64,000 nt of DNA. It comes from Endomychus coccineus. Its lineage: Eukaryota; Arthropoda; Insecta; Coleoptera; Endomychidae. Location: contig OY294068.1 of the NCBI GenBank assembly GCA_958510875.1, positions 199,106,315 to 199,170,314 on the forward strand, given 5' to 3'. Under the pieces are notes generated by a model, which had not been told where the DNA came from, made no database searches, and saw only the letters and a list, made by a program, of their open reading frames with translations. Shown piece after piece: positions 21,417 to 31,479 of this stretch. The position numbers were made by a program, and so were the translations under genes. Each line of letters begins with the position of its first letter. Within the stretch, counting starts at the first letter, position 1.

Positions 21417-22790
21417 AATAAAATAAACAAATCAACTAGAAATAAGGATACTGAGAAAAGTATCTCTATAAAATATGATTCGTTCATTTCCAAACTAACT
21501 ATCAATTTCCAAGTTCCTTTTACCGTTTGTGATATCTAATTCACAGCTTGTGGGTTATCATCCTTTACGGTAACTTCGTTCATACAAAATTATCATCCAA
21601 AATGACTTGCTCCCAATGGAAGGACGATTTCAGAATTCCGGTATTAAAACACAAGTTCACACAACCCTTCTTGTTGGAAACCCAGAAATATACAGACGTG
21701 AGCCCTCACCAGCAAAGATCTGACGGAAGTGAGCACCCCATTGATGGTCTCCCGATAGCTTATGGCTTGTGACGTCACGATCGAGGGTTCAGGCCTTGTA
21801 AAATAGAGGGAAGGAAGGGTTTCCGAAGAAATGTATTAATGACGACTCATTTTTTGATATACAATCGACCACTGAAGCTGAGTCGTACATTTTCAACCTT
21901 CCAGTTATTTGGAAAACCTCCCATTGGAAAACACTTGTACCTTCCAATGCAAAATAGAAACTTGGACTCTATTAATCTGTCACTTCCAGTAGATTCTCGA
22001 AATTTGTTCTAGTAATTGAAAAAGAGGGGAACTTAAGTTGATTAATCCAGTTGTGGGTGTCTGATAATATGTAGTAGTACATTTATGTTGAAATAGGTCA
22101 CGACAACTAACATCACGTACGCGCACCCTTTGCCTAGGGTGAAGCGTCGTGAATTATAACGACATGTCCGCAGAAATTAGACGTGGGAAGTCGAAATTCC
22201 GTGGGATAATATTTAATTCGGATGCAGAAGGTATTACATAATTACAATAACAATATCCGGATGTGCGCCCTAAATATTAAAATCGCGCATATAAACTACG
22301 AGAGGGACGTACTCGGGGTAAGCGTCGGAATGTAATTAGGAAGGCAAACACGTGCATATTAGTAAAACATGATCGCTGAAAATAAAACCGAACCCGGTTG
22401 AAGTGGCGAACGAGGGAATCAGTTATCGTTTGGAAGCAGGCTTTTGATATCTGATCATGCTAACCTTTGTTCCAACATGTACATCCCTGAAACGATCGAA
22501 GCCCAATCTTATATTGAGATCGAGGACTTTCAACTCCGATTACTCAACAGATTAAACTGATATATGACTAATATTATACCAAGTTGCGTGTAACTGTCAT
22601 AAAATATTACCTCTACCAGATCGCATTTAATCAGTATTAGGGAATTTATGGCGAAACTTGTACCTTTGAAGAAAATTACTTACTCGCCGCGAATAATTGT
22701 GAAATCAGTTTGACTAATTTGGGTTAGTCAGCAGATAACGAACTTACCAGCGGCGGCTGGTGATGCTGAACTCTACTATTAATACTATAA
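21417..22790. other. No gene recognised
   Basis: No motif-bearing ORF. The 74-codon ORF near 21548 has no recognisable features. Confidence 0.4.
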
Positions 22791-22795
22791 ATAAG

Positions 22796-22867
22796 AATCA
22801 ATCACCCTTATACATTAAAGATACTGTTAAAGCACTGAAGACCTTTCGGCTACCAAGTAGTCATCAA
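22796..22867 (-). repeat. PLE-associated terminal repeat with hammerhead-like core
   Basis: Reverse complement reads ttgatga (a one-base change from ctgatga), then ctacttggtag (perfect 4-bp stem), then ccgaaagg and a cttcagtgctttaacagtat segment. One of six copies of the repeat found at the 3' side of PLE family 2. Confidence 0.65.
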
Positions 22868-23011
22868 ATACACCAAATACTATTTGTGGGTAATAATGCA
22901 AACAGGGGGTTACCCTCAGCTAGGATAAGAATTTTTAAGCTATTGCATATAGCTTTTATCGCGGGCTTTGAGCGCGGCGACCGAATCAAGAAATTCCGTA
23001 ACGAAAAATAA

Positions 23012-23200
23012 CAGGAACTCGTTTATGTTGCGCTCTCTCGGGTGACTAATATTGAAAAATTGTATATCACGACAAAAAACGATAATTCTACAATCAAGTT
23101 TTATAATAATCGTAGGCAAGCTGCATCGACTGCATCTTTGTTGCAAGAATTCAAAAGACTGCCTTTGAATAGGTTCAGACGACAGCTCAAAGTGTCTTAG
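23012..23200 (+). pseudogene. Helentron RepHel helicase, C-terminal fragment
   Basis: This frame begins QELVYVALSRVTNIEKLYIT. That is the C-terminal motif of PIF1-type helicases (YVALSRV, motif VI region), as carried by Helitron/Helentron RepHel proteins. The remaining residues are basic. The frame stops at 23198-23200. Sequence upstream of 23012 does not read as helicase, so the element is truncated there. The endonuclease segment follows after about 30 bp in another frame, matching the known Helentron order helicase then endonuclease. Confidence 0.75.
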
Positions 23201-23231
23201 ATTTCCTTAGTATTAGAAATGGCATTCAATA

Positions 23232-23930
23232 ATGACTTTCAATTGCCAAAGTCTAAATAGTCACAAATACGATTTACAAGATTCAGTTACGGGACAAACA
23301 AATGTGTTACTTCTTACCGAATCTTGCATGGCGCATGATAATCCGATTGAAATACCTAATTTCAATTGTATTGTTCAATTCAAACGAGATACTGTTCCAA
23401 AAGGTGGGGTAGCTATTTACCAAAATAATAATAATGTAACTAATATTATGACTCCGAATATTGAAATAAATATTGCACACGTTAGCGATGTTAATGTTAG
23501 GCGCTCATTTTTTGGAGATATTTGTGCGTGCTTATGCAAACTTAGAAATGGCCTACACATAGTCATGGTAGCAATTTACATTTCTCCGAATCCAAAATTG
23601 GACGAGGTAGAGCATTTTATTCATCCCACTTTACTGGAGTACACTGAAGAAGGGTCGAAAATACTTGGTACAAATGGTTATAAATTTCCACTTATCTTGG
23701 CTGGCTATTTCAACATCAACTTCGCTGATAAAAAATCAGTGCGGTTGACAACTTTTCTTTCGGAAAAATTGAATTTGAAAATGAATAATGATCCACAAGA
23801 ATCCACAACAAAATATGGGGCCACCATTGACGCGGTATTTTCCAGATATTTAGAGGATATCAAGTCTCAAACTTATGTCTCTTATTTCAGTTACCATAAA
23901 CCTATAGTTTCAATGATAACAAATTCCTGA
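23232..23930 (+). CDS. Helentron-associated apurinic-like endonuclease domain
   Basis: A 232-codon open frame with an exonuclease/endonuclease/phosphatase fold signature. MTFNCQSLNSHK (metal-binding Asn region), LLLTESCM (catalytic Glu), GGVAIYQ, AIYISPN (YRP-like position), LILAGYFNINFA (normally GDFN; here the Asp is Tyr, which should disrupt catalysis) and TIDAVFSRYL through YFSYHKPIVS (the D-x-x-F and terminal SxH segment). This type of endonuclease domain is fused to RepHel in Helentrons. The adjacent helicase motif VI supports that reading over a LINE endonuclease. Confidence 0.8.
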   Translation: MTFNCQSLNSHKYDLQDSVTGQTNVLLLTESCMAHDNPIEIPNFNCIVQFKRDTVPKGGVAIYQNNNNVTNIMTPNIEINIAHVSDVNVRRSFFGDICACLCKLRNGLHIVMVAIYISPNPKLDEVEHFIHPTLLEYTEEGSKILGTNGYKFPLILAGYFNINFADKKSVRLTTFLSEKLNLKMNNDPQESTTKYGATIDAVFSRYLEDIKSQTYVSYFSYHKPIVSMITNS

Positions 23931-24460
23931 ATAACCTACATGTATTGTAAGATAATAAAAATATTTTAAACGATATTAACTTCTCATTTATTCAATAAAA
24001 GAAAAAAAATTGTTTTCTTATCGGTCACCACGCTCAAAAAGTGTAACTTGAATTGATATCAAAGAAAAAATTTGAATTAATATCAAAGAAAAAAAAATAC
24101 TGCATAAATTAAAAATAAATAAATAATTATAATTGCATAAGTTGAGAAAAAATGCTATGCAATAGCTTCATCACGGCAGTCCCCGAGTGCCACACGTTTT
24201 TTCTGTTATACATTTCCATCTATTCTAAATTACCTATATATTAGCCCGTAGTAAGAGTGATAAGCTTTCTTGAGGAGGGTGTGACCAGTATTTTCTGCTA
24301 ATTCTGCTGAATTTAACTTATAATATCACTAGTATTCAAATTATTGGTGGGATTTTTTTCGTGGTGCGAATTTTTCGAAATTTTTCGCGAGGTGCTAGCC
24401 AAGAGAAATTTTATTACAAACTTTGCACGAGCTTTTCAGCTCGTGAGAGATTTGGCATTT
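23931..24460 (+). mobile_element. Probable 3' end of the Helentron and adjoining hairpin
   Basis: Downstream of the endonuclease, 24165-24210 reads agcttcatcacggcag, tccccgagtgccacacg and a T run. ggca and tgcc can pair as a small stem around tccccgag. I take this as the element's 3' region by position and general resemblance; it is not proven. A perfect 8-bp hairpin (cacgagct, loop tttc, agctcgtg) at 24428-24447 follows. Confidence 0.45.
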
Positions 24461-25180
24461 ATGCTAAAATTAATTGAAAGTAGAATTAAATTGGTAATAG
24501 ACAATCTTGTGTAAGGGACATCATAGTAGTCTGTTGTAAGTGTTGCATAGGAATGGTAAACTAATTGGTATCATGTTCTTTTGCCTGATAAGTTTCGAAA
24601 GCATAGTCGCGTTTTATTTGTTATAATAGACACAAAAAGAAAATGTCACGCTTTGAACAGAAAATAGTGGGATGATAATTTTTAAATTTCCCTGTGCTCT
24701 GGTAATATGTGGTTTAGATAATCACATAAAGTAGATAATATTTCACCCATACCACACAAGTTTATAGTATTAGAGAAAAGGGAAAATAACTGAGGCCTAT
24801 TTCTGTTGGACGCAAATGATTTTATATCGGTGGCACTTTTATTCATTGATTGCTGTTTTGATGTGAACTATATCAATTTAATGTTCTAGTAGAATAAGAA
24901 TTAAATGAATTGAATAATGTAGAAAACACGCTATTCACGTCATGCAACTTTATAGTATTAGAAAAAAAGAGAAAATTCAAACCTTTATTGTAAATAATAG
25001 TGGGTACTATATTCTTGTAAGTCAGAAAGCAGTTTCAAATGCATTTTATTACTTTCCTTCTGCTCTAGTGGAAGAAGGTTCAAGTAATAATCTAAGATAA
25101 TAACAATTTCCTATACATTCCATAATTTTATACTACTAGAAACAAGGGAAAAGTATTAAAAGTATTAATTAATAATGCAT
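24461..25180. other. No gene recognised
   Basis: AT-rich sequence without supported coding. Short direct repeats around tttatagtattagaaaa (24761, 24951, 25127) suggest fragments of an unidentified repeat. Confidence 0.4.
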
Positions 25181-25182
25181 AC

Positions 25183-25560
25183 AAAATAAATGATAAAGCA
25201 GACGATTTAGCAAAAAAAGGGGCAGAAACACCATTTGTGGGACCTGAACCATTCTGCAAAATAAGCGTCAGCACAATACTGGAAGAACTCATGAAAGAAG
25301 TAGACAACAAAAGATCCAGCCACTGGAAAGGTGCAGATTCTGTGAGGAAGAGAAACCTCGCGGAATGCACTACTTTGTAAAACCCAAAGGCACGATACCA
25401 GTGTATACCAAATAGAAGAGGGCGACTTACCCAACACGAAGCATCCCGACATACAAGACTTTCTTGAAGCCACAGGGTTGGAGGCCTGAGATATCCTGCA
25501 GGATGCAGCAGCAGAAGAGGACATAATTGATCTTTTGGGTCACAGAGTGAAAAAAAAAGT
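25183..25560 (+). pseudogene. LINE RNase H domain end and C-terminus, decayed
   Basis: The plus-strand frame reads NDKADDLAKKGAETPF, the RNase H segment holding the last catalytic Asp, and is closely similar to the outer LINE at 37945-37975 (GNEKADDLAKRGSE). It continues as ILEELMKEVDNKRSSHWKG to a stop near 25377. After a frame change come the final residues and an A-rich tail at 25549-25558. The first RNase H motifs are missing. Belongs to the RNase H-carrying LINE clades (I/R1/LOA-like groups). Confidence 0.7.
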
Positions 25561-25564
25561 CACA

Positions 25565-25904
25565 TGTGCAATAATGCAACCTCGGCAAGGTTACCTCATA
25601 GTTGATACATCATCCGTTTTACCATCGATATGAATGACAGTTATGGAATGGCGAATCAACATCAATTTATAAGGAAGGAGAAGTATTTATAGACTAGGAT
25701 AGAGTTATCATAATGAATTAGAATCATAATTAATTATTAGAAGACTCAAGATGAGGTAGTTATGAATTAGTTATTAGTTATCAATCGTTATCTATAATTC
25801 CAATAAACCGATAAAACCTACGATGGTATAACTTGTATCTTACCATACCACCATCAATAACAACCTCTATAGAATCTAGCACCTGGCAATCATGGGAAAT
25901 TATA
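25565..25904 (+). mobile_element. LTR of an LTR retrotransposon, copy 1, with PBS
   Basis: A 340-bp unit starting tgtgcaataatgcaacc and ending about aaattata. It is followed by tgacgatccctttgcc, which matches the primer-binding-site region after copy 2. It contains an ccaataaaccgataaa polyadenylation-like segment. It is directly repeated at 27454-27792. The element begins immediately after the LINE A-rich tail. Confidence 0.7.
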
Positions 25905-27453
25905 TGACGATCCCTTTGCCACAACTTTACAGATTATTATAGTATATTCATAGATGGCGTGAAATATTTTGGTCTTTTTACCATGTTGTAGGTCGGTTAT
26001 GACTACCTCCAGTAGAGATTTTTCAGTAACGTTGCAAAATTGATCGTTCAACTGATGGACTCTATCAAAGAAGAGCGAAACAGATATCTGGAATTGTAAG
26101 TTTGTTGTGCCGTTACTGATCCATCTGTACTAAAAAGATCTCATCATTACAATTGATTGGTGTAGCTGAATCTGCAGGAATATATCTACCTATTTGTTTG
26201 AGTGGCTTTTCCTTATAGTGATTACCATCTTTGATAACGTTTATATCAAAAGAAGCCAGCTGTATATATGTTTCTGTTTTACAATGAATTTGAGTGAATC
26301 AAATTGGGTATTGTGCGAGTTTTTCATATAATGACATCCAATTTGGTAAAGTCAGCGCATTGCACGTGGACCTGAGGACTAAATTTTTAATTACTCGGTA
26401 ATGTCTTACTTATCTGGATCACTCCAACTCACATGACTTTCGTATACAATCGAATGTAATATTCTTGTTAATAACAGAATATTAATATTTCTGCCTAATA
26501 TATTAATAACTATCCAATATGGACGAGAGGTGGCCGGTCCATTAGAAAAACACTTCTCCGTAAGAAGCTAACACGAACAAAAGGTTTTCTCCGCATTTAC
26601 AATCAGCGACAATATTTTTGTGAAAGATTAACATCAACCCCAAATACCGAAGCCGAAAGCGAAATTTGCACCTCGCTAAAGTGTTGCTAAAATGATTCTC
26701 AATTAAAATTTAACTCGGCTCAATTATTAATGGGACTTAACAGGACCCTGTTGGTTTTAGTTTTAGTATTCCGTCTATCTCTACTGCTTTGGTGTAATCG
26801 TAGATGGGAGCGATCTCGTGTTACCGCTTTCCTACATCGGAATTTAGCGCGCGTATAATACATAAGTAACTAAATACTCTCACCAACATTGTGTAATCAC
26901 TCCATGCGAAACCACAATAAATTGGAAGTCTTTTTGAATGAGCCTCAATTTCAGCATTCAACATTCATATCTACAGGGTGCATCTAATGTCCCTTCACCC
27001 ACGAATTTTCTGAACCATAATACTCATCTTGATGAAATTTTGATGGAATTCAGTAAGGTAATCTTGACAAATGACGGACTAGCCACATTGTGATAGTTAA
27101 TTTAGATGGAGATTATGTGGCGGGTACTACTAAGGCTTCATATAGCAGAGGATTCGTCCGTCATTTTGAAGCCAACACTACAACTATTTCAACTATTTTA
27201 GTAGTCATTCGATATATACTTGAAGCTGTGACAAGGTGAGGAAGGGATTATCTCTATCGAAATTTTCGAAGTTTTAACAGTACATACTGTATTGTCTGTT
27301 GCAATGCATAGTATACTAATGTGCACTGTTCTTTCTATTCCAAAATGAGAGTGTAATGTAAAGGTGATGAGGGTATATCTTCAATAAGTTCTAAATAAGG
27401 TGAATTCCGAACATTACTCTATATTGCTGATATAACATACAAAGTGGATCACA
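25905..27453. other. Sequence between the two LTR copies, no gene recognised
   Basis: About the first 45 bp continue the retrotransposon leader. The rest has no gag or pol motif. Since copy 2 is also followed by leader sequence, this is not the internal region of one simple element. A tacagggtgcatctaatg string at 26973 resembles a transposon end. Confidence 0.4.
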
Positions 27454-27792
27454 TGTGTAATAATGCGCCGTAAGCAAGGTTAGCTTATTGTTGATAAGTC
27501 ATTCATGTCAACATCAATATGAATGAATGTTATGGAATGATGTATCAACATCAATTTATAAGGATAAGAAAGGAGAAGTGTTTATATATCGCGATAGAGT
27601 TATCACAAGCAATTAGAATCTTAATTGATTAGTAGATGAATTAACATTAGGCAGTTATGAATTATTTATGTTATGAAGCGTTGTTACGTGTATAAGTGTT
27701 ATTCCAATAAACCGATTAATCTTACGATGATACAATAGTAAGCAATCACAAACCCTATAGAACCTGGCACCTGACAATCACAGGATATTACA
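27454..27792 (+). mobile_element. LTR of an LTR retrotransposon, copy 2, with PBS
   Basis: 339 bp starting tgtgtaataatgcgcc and ending ggatattaca, followed by tggcgacccctctgcc, a typical primer-binding-site start. Similar to copy 1 over its full length. The leader is recognisable for about 45 bp, after which homology stops, so the element is truncated. Confidence 0.75.
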
Positions 27793-27839
27793 TGGCGACC
27801 CCTCTGCCATAACTTCACAGATTATTGACTAGTTCCTTC

Positions 27840-29720
27840 CTCAAGATAGGCATATTGTATGGTGTGTAACGGTAAGAGTTTTTGCCAAAGTTTATTGGAA
27901 TGGAAATGAGAAGTAAAAGTGAGTCGATGTCTATATGGTATATGGACTATGTGCTGCAATATGGGAAACACAAGTCACCAAAGGGAAGACAGCCTAGGGA
28001 GTTCCACTTCCCCATATCAACACTGTGTTAGCGGAATTTTTTGTGTTCTATGTACAATTGCTTTAAGAAAATGTTGGACAAAGCAGTGCAGATGAGTGTC
28101 CAAATATGCGCAGCTGTATATATAATATATTTATAAGGATAAGAATTTATTAGTGGATGATATTTAGGATTGGTAGATTTATCATGAAGTAAGAAGAATT
28201 CTGGAAAATCGAAGAAAATGAAAAATTTCAAAATTGTAGCTTTAAATGAACAGTTACAAACTTGTATGAATTAAAACAAAGGCGCTTGTATTTTTTTAAT
28301 GTACCTTCATTTTCCACATAATCCTAATGTTATTTTTAAGCGTTTTTGATGTCAAATTCGTAATTATCGTATTTCAATGACGTGGAAAGATTTTCTTTCC
28401 CGGTTTTCCACAGTTGTTGGTCTGCTTTGGATCAAAATACGCGACTGCCAACATTTTTTATGGATAAAACGATAATCGCGTGAAAAATGAGCAATTTTGT
28501 ATGAAAATTACGAAATTTCCCTGATTTTCAGCCCATTGGATGAGTTTTCCGGGAACATGACCTCGAATTCATGTTCAGCGTGAAAATAGGGTTAATTTAG
28601 CGCTTAGGGGTCAATGGGAGGTCGTGTCCACTCAGTTCAACCCTCACGAATGATTCAAATCGTCCATAGAACATTATGCAAAATGAATTTTTTTGATACG
28701 ACCTCTTGCTTTCTTTTTAGGAAGTTCCCCAGCTCATTGGCCTGACTATATGTATCTTTGTGACTATAAGGTTTGAAGCAAATAACAGAGGAGGACCATT
28801 TTCAAGCAATTTTGGCCTTTAAATCGGTGTTCAGACTAAAAATCCCACTTGCACAATACTGGAACGATGTAATTGTGAAGGAACTTAGCTATAAATTAAC
28901 GACCATCTGATCCCTTACGATGACTTAAATGGATACAAGCTCAAGGGATACGAGTTATTAAAATGGGAAGTCCTCGTAAATAAAAACTTTTGTATTGGAG
29001 GAACCACCTTATAATATATCACAGTCTGAAAGAAGAAAGTTCGTAGGCGATAACAGAAGTAAGATTCAATAATGACCTTCTCGACTATTCAATTATAAAT
29101 ATCGATCTGAACGAGGCGCTTGAAAGAGACAATTTAATGAGCACGCTAAGTTCACGTTTAATTAATATTAATGGCGTCATTCGGGGGACTATAATTGGCT
29201 CTCAAAGACATTTTATGGCTAATATTCTTATATAATTTATCAAATGTGGAAATTTATTTACCGTACAGTTAATAAATTCTGCAAATTTACCCCGCTCGCG
29301 TATTCTAAGTTTTGTTTAAGACCAGGAATATACGGAGTTGTTTCAGTTGTCATATAACTAATTGTGTGAGTGACGTCCATTTCGTCCATGGACAGCGAGT
29401 ATCTACTGAAAACACTGCTTTTTACTTCCCTCCCTCTACCTGTTAAAAAGGGAGTATTGTAATCGGTGTTTTTTTTTAATTTGCGTTTTATGCTTTTCTA
29501 AATGAATCTGAAATATTTTGAACATGTTGGGCACCCCCTCCTCCCCCCGTGTGTCAAAAAAATGTGGAGACGGTTGCGCCGTTTCGACTGGTCGTATGGA
29601 TATGAAATTTTGCAAATCGCTTCAAAGTGGTTTAAATAGAACCCGTATTGTTTCTATGGGTATATTTGATATCCATCTTCAGTTTTCCGAATATTATTAT
29701 ACGTCATTATATATCACTAG
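27840..29720. other. No gene recognised
   Basis: No motif-bearing ORF. Long AT-rich tract with unrelated short ORFs. Confidence 0.4.
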
Positions 29721-29726
29721 GTATAG

Positions 29727-30190
29727 CCCTAACCAAAGGATTTGACTGTGTTGGCTATGCTATACTTTCCAAAAAACTTGAGAAATATAAATTTGATACT
29801 GTTAGCATCAATATTATCGAATCGTTTTCAACAAATCGTCATCAAGCAGTTTGTATGAATGGCAGATGGTCTGAAAAGAAATTACTCATAATTGGTGTAC
29901 CTCAAGAACCCATATAGGGACCTTTTTTATTTTCAATTTTTGTTAATGACTTGCCGGAATACTTGTCATTAACGCACACTGTACTATTTGTTGATGACGT
30001 AACAATGTCAAATTCTGGAAAGTATCTAGATTATGTGAAGGAAAAGAGTAGAATGAGCAAGAATAAAGCCATGGAATGGTTTTCGGAAACTGGTCTTTGT
30101 GTGAATGAAAACAAAATGGTAAAAATACTCTCTTCTCTGAAGGCAACAAATAGTTTTGATAAATATACAAATTGCTCTACAGTTTTATAG
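29727..30190 (+). pseudogene. LINE reverse transcriptase palm fragment
   Basis: The first frame reads LTKGFDCVGYAILSKKLEKY (palm motif with the first catalytic Asp), then IIGVPQEPI and a stop where GVPQGS is normal. A second frame from 29917 reads GPFLFSIFVNDLPEYL, LFVDDVTMSNSG (the FxDD catalytic box, intact) and a C-terminal segment with GLCVNENKMVKI. The in-frame stop at the PQG motif and lack of both ends mark a dead fragment. Confidence 0.8.
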
Positions 30191-30880
30191 AATTGCCCTA
30201 ACAGATTCCTTTCAACGTTTACGTGTTTCATTCTGCATTACGAAATTTCGTATAATATTATTCCGTTTGATATAATAATCCAGACGTTTGTTCGGTTAGT
30301 GGTTTTTGTGAGTTTGGAGGAATAATGGTAATTAAATGATACGTAAATCCAACTAGTAACGAGCTCGTAATAATTTCTATGGCGATGTATTAGGAAAGTT
30401 CTAAACTAGTTAGATGTTTCGAATATGTATCTCATGTATGGTCCCATGCATCAGTGCATCTCGGAACTATTATAAATGTTATCAGTAATTACGACATTCA
30501 TATGTTCGTGTTCTAATAAGACATGATTATGAGATGCAGTTCGCAAGGTGAATTTACAATCGACCGACGACAATTCCGCTCATAATATGATGAGTTGTTA
30601 GATCTGGGTAGAATTTGTTCTACGCGAACGAAGATATGAACTGATTGTCGTCTGTCAGTTCCTTACAATAGTAGCCAAGTAAATTATGGAGATTTATTCC
30701 AGACCGAAGGTGTTTTGTAGTTATAATCTGTCCAAAATCATTCAAAATCTACTATTCCGAAATTTGTACAGCCTTTTAAATTATACGTTCAATTCATCCC
30801 AATGACATACCTCTCGACATAATATGTACATGAAACATGATGCATTATACTAATTTCCCGAATTTTCCATCTGAAGAGAG
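30191..30880. other. No gene recognised
   Basis: No supported gene or clear repeat. Confidence 0.4.
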
Positions 30881-30884
30881 TTTT

Positions 30885-31185
30885 TTGGGAAAAATAACTG
30901 CGGAATCGTGATCAGCGACCCAAAAAACCTACTAGGGGTCATTTTCGGCTCTTAATTCATTAATTTTGGACTGTTTTTATAAGAATGCTCCTCTGAGGGG
31001 TTGAAACCCCGTTTTGAAGGGGTAGAAATGTCGACCCCCGTGGTCTCGATAGTCATGAATGATCTATGGGGTATAAGGAACAAAATGCAAACAAAAAAAA
31101 TTGAAATTCTAGCTTACTATATTTTTTTTTTAATATGGCCTTTTTTCCGGCTTATTGCCTGGACTAATAATGTATGTCAGCGAAA
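30885..31185 (-). repeat. Fragment of the foldback/array repeat family
   Basis: Contains gatcagcgacccaaaaaacc followed by aggggtcattttcgg (30910-30950), the core of the arrays at 4560-6530. Near 31153 it has ttgcctggactaataatgta, which resembles the terminal segment of the 57-58.8 kb foldback (tttcctggactattagtact). So one piece holds both the repeat core and the terminal motif. The 98-codon ORF at 31001 is incidental. Confidence 0.6.
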
Positions 31186-31437
31186 AAAAAGTTGGCCGTA
31201 CTGTTTATCCTCGTTGGTAAGATATGATGTCTCTAACTATGGAAAAAATACTGTGTTTTTTTTGATACGTATTCACGTATTTTGTTTAATGTGTTAAAAT
31301 TTCAATTATCCGTGTTTTGTGCGTTGTTGCGAAGTAGACATTTTCATTTGGAATCAATACGATGAAGACGCTCAGTGCTCATCACAATTGGATAAAAAAA
31401 TCGAGCGCTTCAGTTGATGAATTAGATTTCAAAATTC

Positions 31438-31475
31438 TTCTGACGATGGTCGTGAGACCCAAACGTACGTAACGA
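31438..31475 (+). ncRNA. Hammerhead-like core, one base off consensus
   Basis: CTGACGA (31440-31446) is followed by a perfect hairpin ggtc-gtga-gacc, then caaacgtacg where a hammerhead would have GAAAC followed by GUH. A single G to C change would account for the difference. It may be a relic of a PLE terminus like those at 14.3 kb, but no PLE ORF is adjacent. Inference only. Confidence 0.35.
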
Positions 31476-31479
31476 GAAA

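Noticed and set aside
31001..31297. 98-codon plus-strand ORF
   Set aside because: It lies in a foldback-family fragment and low-complexity T runs; no motif.
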